64,000 nt of DNA from Actinomarina sp002308095 (GTDB taxonomy: Bacteria > Actinomycetota > Acidimicrobiia > Actinomarinales > Actinomarinaceae): the NCBI GenBank assembly GCA_045563135.1, contig JBJKUL010000001.1, positions 682,001 through 746,000 on the forward strand, in the 5' to 3' direction. The translations under genes and the position numbers were made by a program. Below the pieces are notes generated by a model. The model saw only the letters and a program-made list of their open reading frames with translations, was not told the origin of the DNA and ran no database searches. Shown here piece by piece: positions 16,872 through 24,638 of this stretch; within the stretch, counting starts at the first letter, position 1; every line of letters starts with the position of its first letter.

Positions 16872-16877
16872 TATAAT
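16872..16877 (+). promoter_or_regulatory. Putative -10 element of rpmB
   Basis: A TATAAT hexamer 19 bases before the rpmB ATG. An AGAGG ribosome binding site lies at 16886-16890, so this gene appears to have a short, SD-bearing leader. Confidence 0.5.
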
Positions 16878-16896
16878 GTAAATTCAGAGGATAATA

Positions 16897-17085
16897 ATGG
16901 CAAAGAAATGTGAAATTTGTGGAAAAGGGCCTTGGTTTGGAAAACAGGTTACTTTCTCTCATAAAAGATCTAGTAAGAAATGGTCTGCAAACATACAGAC
17001 TGTAAAAGTGGCTGACAGTACGAATACAAAAAAAGTAAAGGTTTGTACATCTTGCTTGAAGGCTGGAAAAGTTACAAAAGTTTAA
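16897..17085 (+). CDS. rpmB: 50S ribosomal protein L28
   Basis: A 62-residue L28 of the zinc-binding type: CEICGKGP at the N-terminus and CTSCLKAGK near the C-terminus supply four cysteines. The VTFSHKRSSKKWSANIQ segment is characteristic. It is directly followed, with zero spacing, by a cold-shock-like gene. recG on the opposite strand is the usual neighbour in Gram-positive bacteria. Confidence 0.96.
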   Translation: MAKKCEICGKGPWFGKQVTFSHKRSSKKWSANIQTVKVADSTNTKKVKVCTSCLKAGKVTKV

Positions 17086-17301
17086 ATGGCTCAAGGTGTA
17101 GTAAAATCTTACGATCCAAATTCAGGTAATGGTATTGTTGTTTTAGATACAGATAAGACTGAAGTATATATTCAACCAGGATCACTCAAGGGTTCAATTT
17201 TTAGAACTCTTAGACAAGGACAGAGAATTAATTTTACTATTTCTGAATTGGATGGCATGCAAACCATATCAGAAGTCAAAATAGGACAAGGCGGATACTA
17301 A
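17086..17301 (+). CDS. Cold-shock-domain-like small protein with altered RNA-binding motifs
   Basis: A 71-residue protein that aligns along its length with cold-shock domains: GVVKSYDPNSGNGIVVL matches the GTVKWFNxxKGFGFI region, EVYIQPGSL matches DVFVHFSAI, and FRTLRQGQRINFTI matches the conserved RTLxEGQxVxF strand. The aromatic and basic residues that stack on nucleic acid in RNP1 and RNP2 (KGFGF and VFVHF) are mostly replaced (SGNGI and VYIQP). The fold is likely kept, but RNA binding may be weak or different. Its ATG follows the rpmB stop with no gap. Confidence 0.65.
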   Translation: MAQGVVKSYDPNSGNGIVVLDTDKTEVYIQPGSLKGSIFRTLRQGQRINFTISELDGMQTISEVKIGQGGY

Positions 17302-17310
17302 CTAAAGTTA

Positions 17311-18504
17311 ATGTCTGAAATTAATCTAAACGAATCTAACGAAACCATCATTCATAAATATTTCCAAGGTCTGGTGTGTGATGAATTTTCAATCTCAATT
17401 TTTAGTGGCGGACAATCCACAGCTGATGAAAAATTAAATAATATTGACATAACCGGATACGCAAAAAAGAGAAATAATGTATACCCTACTGGTAAAAGAG
17501 GTTCATCTTATTTATCCCCTTACATAAGACATGGTTTACTAACTTTAAAAGATGTCTGGCATGCTGTTGAAAAGTTCCCATATGAAGATAAGACAAAATT
17601 TAGAGATGAGCTCTTATGGCAAGAATATTCAAGACACGTTTACGCAATTATGGGTAAAAAAACATCAAAAAGTTTGAATTTTAAAATGAAAAATACCAAC
17701 AAAATAATCAAGACTGATGAAATGAACTGCATAAACACAATTGAAAATGAACTTACTACCACAGGCTATATGGTTAACCAGACACGAATGTGGTATTCAT
17801 CACATAAAGCTTTTAGATCAGAAAAAGAATGGAATCATTATGAAGATTTTATGTTCAAACATTTAGTGGATGGTTCAAGATTTGCAAATAGACTTGGATG
17901 GCAATGGGTCATGGGCAACCAAACTGGTAAGTTATACGGATTTGCTCAATCACAAGTTAAAAACAGAGCTAAAACTCTTTGTGAAGAGTGCTCACTTCAA
18001 TATAAATGTCCAATAACAACATGGCCTGATGAAAATAAATTTGAGGTAGTTGAACAAGTCATAGATTTTGAAATTAAAACTAAATTTGGTCCACAGGATA
18101 TAATTTCGACTGGAATAAATCCTGAAGTAGTTTGGTTAACAGGAGAATCTCTCGGTGATGATGATGCTGCAATGAAGTCAAATCCTAATCTGCCTGTACT
18201 TTTTATATTTGACTCTGTTCTACTAAAACACATACAAATATCGACTAAAAGAATTAATTTTTTAATAGATACCCTAAAAGAACTTTCAAATAAAAAGAGA
18301 GTGATAGTTCATGTTGGGAATCCTAAAACTATCTTAAAGAATATTAAGTATGCAACAACTTACGCATGTGTTCCTAAATACAAAACAATTACTAAAGAAA
18401 ATCAACCCGTAGCAGAGTTCCCAGCTGAAAGATTGGCAGAACCTATAGATTTTTACCCAAGAAGCTATTCCTCTTGGAAAAAAAAGATTAGATTAAAAAT
18501 ATGA
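17311..18504 (+). CDS. Photolyase/cryptochrome-family protein with swapped domain order
   Basis: A 397-residue protein. Residues 30-240 match the C-terminal FAD domain of photolyases: SYLSPYIRHGLLTLKDVW (66-83), RDELLWQEYSRHV (98-110), TGYMVNQTRMW (151-161) and DGSRFANRLGWQWVMGNQTG (187-206). Residues 270-395 match the domain that is normally N-terminal: EVVWLTGESLGDDDAA, LPVLFIFDSVLL, STKRINFLIDTLKEL, ending FYPRSYSSWKKKI. The usual order is therefore reversed. A C-x2-C-x5-C motif (224, 227, 233) links the halves. Conventional members repair UV photoproducts or sense light through FAD; which applies here is unknown. It overlaps the following F420-type gene by four bases. Confidence 0.85.
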   Translation: MSEINLNESNETIIHKYFQGLVCDEFSISIFSGGQSTADEKLNNIDITGYAKKRNNVYPTGKRGSSYLSPYIRHGLLTLKDVWHAVEKFPYEDKTKFRDELLWQEYSRHVYAIMGKKTSKSLNFKMKNTNKIIKTDEMNCINTIENELTTTGYMVNQTRMWYSSHKAFRSEKEWNHYEDFMFKHLVDGSRFANRLGWQWVMGNQTGKLYGFAQSQVKNRAKTLCEECSLQYKCPITTWPDENKFEVVEQVIDFEIKTKFGPQDIISTGINPEVVWLTGESLGDDDAAMKSNPNLPVLFIFDSVLLKHIQISTKRINFLIDTLKELSNKKRVIVHVGNPKTILKNIKYATTYACVPKYKTITKENQPVAEFPAERLAEPIDFYPRSYSSWKKKIRLKI

Positions 18505-18923
18505 GAAGAAAATTAATTTTTCTATTTTTATTTTTTCATAATTATATATATATCTATTCAAAGGGAAGATTTGGAAAAATTATCAGTGGAAGGCCTTGTT
18601 TAATTCTTGAAAGCGTTGGAGCGAAAACTCAGATAACAAGAAAGAATGTTCTAGTTTTTCTTCAAGAAGATAACAATATTTGTATTATTGCATCCAAGGG
18701 AGGAAGTGAAACGAATCCTGGGTGGTATCATAACTTAAAAACAAATCCATTAGCAACTGTTCAAATTGGAAAGAGACGTTTTTCCGTGATGGCTAAAGAA
18801 ATCTACGATGAAGAAAGACTAGAGTGGTGGTCAAAAATGGATTATCTAAATAAAGGCGGATATCAAAGATATCAAAAAAGAACCAATAGAAAAATACCTG
18901 TAATGATTCTTTCTATAACTTAG
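18501..18923 (+). CDS. Deazaflavin (F420)-dependent nitroreductase-family protein
   Basis: A 140-residue protein of the Ddn family (PF04075), split-beta-barrel enzymes that mostly use coenzyme F420. The motif IIASKGGSETNPGWYHNLKTNPLATVQIG is the family core (shown in part: ASKGGSETNPGWYHNL). The first 20 residues are hydrophobic (LIFLFLFFHNYIYIY), probably a membrane-associated helix as in Ddn. It overlaps the photolyase-family gene by four bases, which is notable because some photolyases use a deazaflavin antenna. Substrate unknown. Confidence 0.85.
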   Translation: MRRKLIFLFLFFHNYIYIYSKGRFGKIISGRPCLILESVGAKTQITRKNVLVFLQEDNNICIIASKGGSETNPGWYHNLKTNPLATVQIGKRRFSVMAKEIYDEERLEWWSKMDYLNKGGYQRYQKRTNRKIPVMILSIT

Positions 18924-18976
18924 TCACAATTTGCGCCTAAGTCAGTTTTGTAATTTATACCGCTAATCATCAAGAA

Positions 18977-19615
18977 CTAAAGGGTTTTGTTTATTTGTAT
19001 AAAAAGATCAGGAGTTAATTCTTCAACAATAACATCTGCGTTAGATAATTCTTTTTTACTAAATATCCCTCTATCGATTGCTACAACGTAGTTACCAGAA
19101 GATTTTCCAGATTGTATTCCAGGTGGACTATCCTCTACAATTATATTTTTTGAGGTGCCAAGCTTATTAATAGCTAAATTGTAAATATCAGGAAATGGTT
19201 TGTTTCTTGGACGCACAGAATCACCTCCTAAAACAAAATCAAAATATTTAGAAATTTCTGCTTTATTCAATTTATCTTCAAGTGCCTTCTGAGGAGAAGC
19301 AGAAACACATGCCTGTTGCCAGTTTTCGTTATAAAAGTAATCTAAACATTTGTGTGCATCAGAATATAAAGTTTGAGATGTGAAATTTTCGATAATAATT
19401 AAAGCTATCTCATCCATGGTTTCGCTAAAGGAGGGAAGCTCTACTTTCTCAGAATATTTTTGATGAACTAATTTATCATCTATTCCTACATAGTCATCAA
19501 AATGTTGAATTGGTAAATTTAAGTTTCTTCTTTTTAGAACCTCTTGCCAAGCATACGCGTAAGCACTCTCTGTATTCATTAATGTTCCATCGCAATCCCA
19601 ATAAATTCCAGTCAT
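18977..19615 (-). CDS. HAD-superfamily phosphatase (beta-phosphoglucomutase-like)
   Basis: A 212-residue HAD subfamily IA hydrolase. Motif I is YWDCDGTLMNTES with the nucleophile Asp and acid/base Asp near residues 7 and 9; motif II is the CVSASPQK region; motif III Lys is followed by motif IV IIVEDSPPGIQSGKSSG. A helical cap domain spans about 20-85. Members dephosphorylate or isomerise sugar phosphates and similar small metabolites; the substrate cannot be named. It lies seven bases downstream of ddl on the same strand. Confidence 0.85.
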   Translation of the reverse strand: MTGIYWDCDGTLMNTESAYAYAWQEVLKRRNLNLPIQHFDDYVGIDDKLVHQKYSEKVELPSFSETMDEIALIIIENFTSQTLYSDAHKCLDYFYNENWQQACVSASPQKALEDKLNKAEISKYFDFVLGGDSVRPRNKPFPDIYNLAINKLGTSKNIIVEDSPPGIQSGKSSGNYVVAIDRGIFSKKELSNADVIVEELTPDLFIQINKTL

Positions 19616-19622
19616 AAGTTTC

Positions 19623-20702
19623 TTAACCTAATTTAGATTGAATATCTGTAGCACTTTTAAGAGCTACCCCATCGGAGCCTTGGACACTCCAACCTTTACT
19701 TGTATCTGATAAAGCTTCTTCAACAATATCCATTAACAATTCGTATTTTGATACATTGAGATTTTTCCAAAGGTAAAGTGCATGGCTTCCTGGAATAGTA
19801 TTTATTTCGTTAATGTAGATTTCTTCTTCTATCTTTAAAAAGTCGTACCTAACGATTCCTCTCGATGGAATTATATTATTTATTTGTTTTACATATTCTG
19901 TTATTTTATTTTCAGCTTCTTTACTTATACTTACTGGTAATTCTCTTTTAGAACCCTCTAAGCCACCATTGTTTAGATACTTATCCTCATATGAGAAAAG
20001 ATTTGTGTTTCTGATAGGTTTTTCAATTTGTGAGAAATTAAAAACAGGATAGTTTCTAACCCCAATTAATAAATCTTCAGCATTTTCAAGATATCTTTCT
20101 AGCAAAGCACCTTTTTCATACAAATCAGATGATTCAATAATTTTTAAAGCTGTTTCATAGTTATCTACGACTTCTACACCTATTGAAGAACCTCCAAATT
20201 GAGGTTTTAATACATATGGACCATCGAAATTTGGCTTTTTTTCATCTTGAATTTTAAACTTTTCTAATACAGGTAAATTATTTTCCTTCATTAGTGCATA
20301 GAAAACATACTTATCCATACATATTTGTGCAGAAGTTAAATTGGGTCCAGTATAATTTAAATTCATAATATCAAGTAAGCCCTGGAGGGTTCCATCCTCG
20401 CCGGGACCACCATGACAAGAGTTTATGAAAATATCAATATCTAAAGCTTTTCTTTTATAATAAAAACCACCATTTTTACCTAAATTTAATTGAAGTTCTT
20501 TCTTTTTAAGTTTTGATGTATCTACAAAATCTGTTGATTCTAATTTTGAATCTAAAAGAAACCATTTGTTATCTTTGGTCCAGTAAATAATAGAGACTTC
20601 ATTTTTTGATGATAAAACCCTTGCACTCTGAAGACCTGTTAGTACTGAAATATCGTGCTCTGGTGAAGGTCCACCAATTATAACAGCAATTTTATAATTC
20701 AT
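19623..20702 (-). CDS. ddl: D-alanine--D-alanine ligase
   Basis: ATP-grasp ligase that makes the D-Ala-D-Ala dipeptide for peptidoglycan. The 359-residue protein starts with IAVIIGGPSPEHDISVLTG, has the HGGPGEDGTLQGLLD motif, PYVLKPQFGGSSIGVEVV for ATP binding, and EINTIPGSHALYLW for metal and substrate binding. It lies two bases downstream of the MurF-like gene, which uses its product, so the pair forms a functional unit. Confidence 0.95.
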   Translation of the reverse strand: MNYKIAVIIGGPSPEHDISVLTGLQSARVLSSKNEVSIIYWTKDNKWFLLDSKLESTDFVDTSKLKKKELQLNLGKNGGFYYKRKALDIDIFINSCHGGPGEDGTLQGLLDIMNLNYTGPNLTSAQICMDKYVFYALMKENNLPVLEKFKIQDEKKPNFDGPYVLKPQFGGSSIGVEVVDNYETALKIIESSDLYEKGALLERYLENAEDLLIGVRNYPVFNFSQIEKPIRNTNLFSYEDKYLNNGGLEGSKRELPVSISKEAENKITEYVKQINNIIPSRGIVRYDFLKIEEEIYINEINTIPGSHALYLWKNLNVSKYELLMDIVEEALSDTSKGWSVQGSDGVALKSATDIQSKLG

Positions 20703-20704
20703 TT

Positions 20705-22231
20705 TTATGGATAATGGTCTGGTAAATCATTTTCAAATAATACAACATCTTCTGGTTTTATAATAGTATTCAAATAGTCTACAGCCTCATCTCTATTGGG
20801 AAACCAATATGCAGGTATATTATTTTCTTGGAATGCTAAAAGTAATGAATTTTTATTTGTATGTCCTATTACTAGAGCTTCGTCAATAACCTTGCTTGAT
20901 TCTGTACCGAATGCATAATTTAAGGAAAATTGATCACTTCCTAATTCAATCATTCCTGGTGTTACTAGATACTTCATTGATTGATCTGTCGATTCATGCT
21001 CAAGGAGTTTTAATGAGTGTTCTATTGCCATAGGGTTGGAGTTAAAAGAGTTATCAATTATTTTATGACCAAGATCACTAGTTATTAAAGATTGCCTGTG
21101 TGAAGTTTTTTCTAAAAAATCAATTTTTGAAAAGAATTCTTCTATATCTAAATCTAGAGCTAAAAGAACACCTATAGATAGTGCAATTGATAACTGTAGT
21201 AATTCTGGTGCTTTAACCGAAAGTATAAATTTTCCTTTGACATAAATGTTGTGGACATTCTTGTCGTAATGTACAAAAACAATTGCCTGCTTACTTGTAG
21301 TAGAACAATCATAAACAATTTTTTGGTTTGCCCACAAACGTGCTTGATTAAGTAGTAGTTCATCATCTCCATTTATAACAACAGACCCAGCAAGCTCAAC
21401 AATCTCAGACTTTGCATCTAAGATATTTTCAAGTGTTTTCATCCTCTCAAGGTGGACAGGGGCTATACCTGTAATTACTGAAATATGTGGCCTAACCCAA
21501 GAACACAATTCTCTGATTTCACCCATTCCGTATGTACCCATTTCAATAATTGCTAGTTCATCAGTCTCTTTGAGATCTTCATTTATAGCTTTAGCTACTC
21601 CTAACCGATTATTAAAACTTTCTTTAGTTGAAAAAGGATTAGTTTGGGTACTCAATATTTGGTTCAAAGTATTTTTAGTTGTAGTTTTTGAGTAAGAACC
21701 AGTAATTGCGACTATAGGTATGTTTGCATTTTTTAGTTTTGATGATGCGCTATCAACATAATGTTGAGTAAGTGACTTCTCATAATTAAATAATATTTTT
21801 AAGCACTGATCGTATACAAAATAACTAAAAATATTTGCTAATAAAGCAAGTAAATAACCTAATTCAACAACTAATGAAACAGCTGAAATAGAAATAATAA
21901 CAAAATAATAAAATCTGTTGACCCGTAACAATCTTTCTGTATTTTCTATTTTTGAAGTTCTAGATGAAAAACTTAACCCAATTGGTGTAAATAGTGTGAG
22001 TACAATTACTAACAATGGAAAGTAATAAATCCATAGCGACACAACCCCACTTAGTAATAAGGTTATAAAGAGAAGGTAGTTGGAAGTTTTTGATTTAACC
22101 CATCTAAAGTAAAACTTTGTAACAGAGCCACCTAAATAGTGCTCCCTTTGAGCGAATCTTGCCCACTTTACGGAATTTAAAAGTGAGGCACCAGTTAAAA
22201 TTAACAGGATTAAAAAATAGTTGCCATTCAT
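20705..22231 (-). CDS. Membrane-anchored MurF-like ligase
   Basis: A 508-residue protein whose first 150 residues hold about five hydrophobic segments (roughly 5-20, 52-72, 72-88, 106-126, 126-142) in place of the soluble MurF N-terminal domain. The rest is a Mur ligase: P-loop TGSYSKTTTK (177-186), a FNNRLGVAKAIN segment, ELAIIEMGTYGMGEI, and HLERMKTLENILDAKSEI. The P-loop has Ser where Mur ligases normally have Gly before the catalytic Lys. With ddl next to it, the likely reaction is addition of D-Ala-D-Ala to the muropeptide precursor. Membrane-linked Mur-ligase-like proteins occur in actinobacteria, so a different acceptor is possible. It overlaps the upstream hydrolase gene by four bases. 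Confidence 0.75.
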   Translation of the reverse strand: MNGNYFLILLILTGASLLNSVKWARFAQREHYLGGSVTKFYFRWVKSKTSNYLLFITLLLSGVVSLWIYYFPLLVIVLTLFTPIGLSFSSRTSKIENTERLLRVNRFYYFVIISISAVSLVVELGYLLALLANIFSYFVYDQCLKILFNYEKSLTQHYVDSASSKLKNANIPIVAITGSYSKTTTKNTLNQILSTQTNPFSTKESFNNRLGVAKAINEDLKETDELAIIEMGTYGMGEIRELCSWVRPHISVITGIAPVHLERMKTLENILDAKSEIVELAGSVVINGDDELLLNQARLWANQKIVYDCSTTSKQAIVFVHYDKNVHNIYVKGKFILSVKAPELLQLSIALSIGVLLALDLDIEEFFSKIDFLEKTSHRQSLITSDLGHKIIDNSFNSNPMAIEHSLKLLEHESTDQSMKYLVTPGMIELGSDQFSLNYAFGTESSKVIDEALVIGHTNKNSLLLAFQENNIPAYWFPNRDEAVDYLNTIIKPEDVVLFENDLPDHYP

Positions 22232-22938
22232 AAAGTTTTAAGCACCTCAGATAATGAATTTGGATTACTTCTAACTATATTGTGCCCTTCATTTGGAATA
22301 ATGGTTAATTGAGAATTATTAATTAGTAGATTAGCTTCATTTGCAACTGATACTGGTACTTCAGTGTCGTTCTCTCCCCAAATTAAAAATACATTAGATT
22401 GAATTAGCCCCAATTTTTCATGTAAGTCATCATTAACTGCTTTTACAAGTGTTTCTCTCATTACACCATTTGAGTTTCGATAATCAGCTGAACCCATTTT
22501 ATTTTTAACTGACTCAAGATTTGATTTTGAAATTAATCCGTATTTATACAGTTTTTTGAATAGAGTTAATTTGTTTATAGATTTATTTGGTTTTTTTATT
22601 TTGATTAACGGTACAGCCACAAGAACTAGATTTTGAATATTCCTTAATAAAGAGAGGTGTACTGCAACTCTTCCGCCAAAAGAGTGTCCAACAATAGTTG
22701 TAATTTCATTTGGTAGGATATTATTTAATTGTATTGCATAATCTAAAGGACTTAGACTGACTGATAAAGGTTTAGTTTTGCCAAAACCAGGAAGATCAAT
22801 AGCCATCCCAGGGAAAACATCCATAATGCCTTTAAAGTCTTGACTGTCTCTTCCCCATCCATGTAAGTAGCAGATGTTTGGAGTATCTACATTTGAATAT
22901 GCAAATGTAGATTTATCTGACAAAAGGTGAAAAGCCAT
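22228..22938 (-). CDS. Alpha/beta hydrolase
   Basis: A 236-residue alpha/beta-hydrolase-fold protein. The oxyanion segment is CYLHGWGRDSQDF, the nucleophile elbow GHSFGGRVA (Ser near residue 87), the acid lies in LIWGENDTEVP, and the catalytic His in IPNEGHNIV. No signal peptide is seen. The four-base overlap with the MurF-like gene suggests coexpression in a cell-envelope operon, but the substrate is unknown. Confidence 0.85.
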   Translation of the reverse strand: MAFHLLSDKSTFAYSNVDTPNICYLHGWGRDSQDFKGIMDVFPGMAIDLPGFGKTKPLSVSLSPLDYAIQLNNILPNEITTIVGHSFGGRVAVHLSLLRNIQNLVLVAVPLIKIKKPNKSINKLTLFKKLYKYGLISKSNLESVKNKMGSADYRNSNGVMRETLVKAVNDDLHEKLGLIQSNVFLIWGENDTEVPVSVANEANLLINNSQLTIIPNEGHNIVRSNPNSLSEVLKTL

Positions 22939-23310
22939 TTAATCTAGAATTCTTCCAAGAGTCATTATTGCCCTAATTTCAAGACCCATAAGGAAAAGAA
23001 GTGCTAAACCCCAATACAAATAATAATTTTTATTCATCTCAGATCTGTACACATATAGGAAAGTAAGCGTAAATAATACTACTACGCCGTAAAAAAGGTG
23101 GAATGAGCCTGGATCAATCTTTTGTGAATATAAAATTAAACCTCCGGCAGTTTGAATAAGGATTGTAGATATTGATAAATTAATTAAATAAGTTCCTATT
23201 TTTTCATACTTTGCTGATCTTGAAATATATATTGCAATAAGAACTACTCCACTTATGCCAGCAGTCCAAATACTAATTATTGCCCAAACACCATGAAAAT
23301 TGTTAATCAT
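22939..23310 (-). CDS. Small four-helix membrane protein, unknown function
   Basis: A 123-residue protein with four hydrophobic segments at about 8-28, 40-62, 70-88 and 96-117, separated by short polar loops containing SRSAKYEKIG and RSEMNKNY. I do not recognise the family. It is the first gene of the minus-strand run leading to the hydrolase, the MurF-like ligase, ddl and the HAD phosphatase, with no gap before the hydrolase start codon. This context suggests an envelope-related role, which is only an inference. Confidence 0.7.
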   Translation of the reverse strand: MINNFHGVWAIISIWTAGISGVVLIAIYISRSAKYEKIGTYLINLSISTILIQTAGGLILYSQKIDPGSFHLFYGVVVLFTLTFLYVYRSEMNKNYYLYWGLALLFLMGLEIRAIMTLGRILD

Positions 23311-23359
23311 ATAAATCTATTTTAGTAGTAATTAAATTGAGTATTAATTTTATTTCAGT

Positions 23360-23365
23360 TACAGT
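23360..23365 (+). promoter_or_regulatory. Putative -10 element of the gabT-like gene, leaderless type
   Basis: TACAGT lies seven bases before the ATG at 23373 and supports that start over the in-frame TTG at 23337. No ribosome binding site is visible. Confidence 0.5.
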
Positions 23366-23372
23366 AATTTGT

Positions 23373-24638
23373 ATGTCTGAATTAGTAATAAATCAAATCC
23401 AAGCTAATGTTCCAAAAGCATGGAATCCATCTCTTGAAACCAAAATTATAAGAGCGAAAAATGCAGAGATTTGGGACGAAAATGAAAAAAGGTATTTGGA
23501 TTATGTTGGAGGTTATGCTGTTTTAAACACAGGTCATGTTCACCCAAAAGTAATTGAAAGAGTTAAAAAACAATTAGATAATTTCACTCATTCTTGTTTT
23601 GCATACGCCCCTCATCAAAATGCAGTTGAAGTATGTACTGAGTTAAATTCTAGGTATCCAATTGAAGGCGAAACTAAAACTTTCCTAGTTAATAGTGGTG
23701 CTGAGGCTGTAGAAAATGCTGTAAAAATTGCAAGATACTATACAGGAAAACAACACATTGTAGCTTTTAAAGGTGGCTTTCATGGCAGGACATATATGGC
23801 AATGGGATTAACTGGAAAAGAAAATCCCTATAAAAAGGGTTTCGGACCATTTCCCGATTTTATTTCTCACTCAGAGTTTCCGTATAATTATAGAGACATA
23901 AGTGATGATGAAGCTATAAATATGTTTCAAGAACATCTTGAAAAAATAGGTTCTTCAAATATTGCAGCAATACTAATTGAAATACAACTTGGTGAAGGTG
24001 GTTATATTCCTGCATCAGAATATTTTCTAAAAAAAATAAAAAATATTGCACATCAAAATAACATTCTTCTTATTTTTGATGAAGTGCAAACTGGATTTGG
24101 GAGAACAGGAGAAATGTTTGGTGCAAACACAATTAATGTATCCCCTGATATTGCAACATTAGCAAAGGGAATTGCTGGAGGATTTCCATTAGCAGCTGTT
24201 ATTGGAAAATCTGAGATAATGGATGCAATCCATGATGCTGGAATTGGCAGTACATTTGGAGCATCTCCCGTTTCTTGCGCAGCAGCACTAGGAGTGCTTG
24301 ATGCGTTTGATGAGGAAAATATATTAGAATCAGTAAAAAGACACTCGCAAATTATGAATGATTTCTTAAATGTTCTCAAAAATGAACATGACTTTATTGG
24401 GGATGTGAGAGGTTATGGGACAATGATAGGTGTTGAAATTGTTTCCAATCTAGAATCAAAATCTCCGTCAAAAGACAAAGCTATGAAAATCATAAGTAAT
24501 GCAAGAGATGCTGGCTTGCTTCTTGTCAATTGTGGTCTTGAAGGAAACGTAATAAGATTCATGGGTCCACTAACTACACCTGATAATCAGGTTGTAGAAG
24601 CAATGGAAATCTTTAAGGAATCAGTTAAATCTATTTAG
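23373..24638 (+). CDS. gabT: Class III aminotransferase, probably 4-aminobutyrate aminotransferase
   Basis: PLP-dependent class III (ornithine/GABA-type) aminotransferase. Motifs are VNSGAEAVENAVKIAR, FKGGFHGRTYMAMGLTGK, the PLP-binding Asp in LLIFDEVQTGFGRTG, and the Schiff-base Lys in ATLAKGIAGGFPLAAV. GabT moves the amino group of GABA to 2-oxoglutarate, giving succinate semialdehyde and glutamate. The GFHGRTYMAM and IEIQLGEGGY regions fit the GabT group, but related omega-aminotransferases cannot be excluded. The start at 23373 (421 residues) is preferred from the promoter spacing. The 3' end overlaps ino1 by eight bases. Confidence 0.85.
   Translation: MSELVINQIQANVPKAWNPSLETKIIRAKNAEIWDENEKRYLDYVGGYAVLNTGHVHPKVIERVKKQLDNFTHSCFAYAPHQNAVEVCTELNSRYPIEGETKTFLVNSGAEAVENAVKIARYYTGKQHIVAFKGGFHGRTYMAMGLTGKENPYKKGFGPFPDFISHSEFPYNYRDISDDEAINMFQEHLEKIGSSNIAAILIEIQLGEGGYIPASEYFLKKIKNIAHQNNILLIFDEVQTGFGRTGEMFGANTINVSPDIATLAKGIAGGFPLAAVIGKSEIMDAIHDAGIGSTFGASPVSCAAALGVLDAFDEENILESVKRHSQIMNDFLNVLKNEHDFIGDVRGYGTMIGVEIVSNLESKSPSKDKAMKIISNARDAGLLLVNCGLEGNVIRFMGPLTTPDNQVVEAMEIFKESVKSI

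Noticed and set aside
16861..17094. A 77-codon open frame opposite rpmB
   Set aside because: It lies entirely antisense to a certain ribosomal protein gene, is Cys/Phe/Tyr-rich in a way typical of reversed AT-rich coding sequence, and has no promoter or ribosome binding site.
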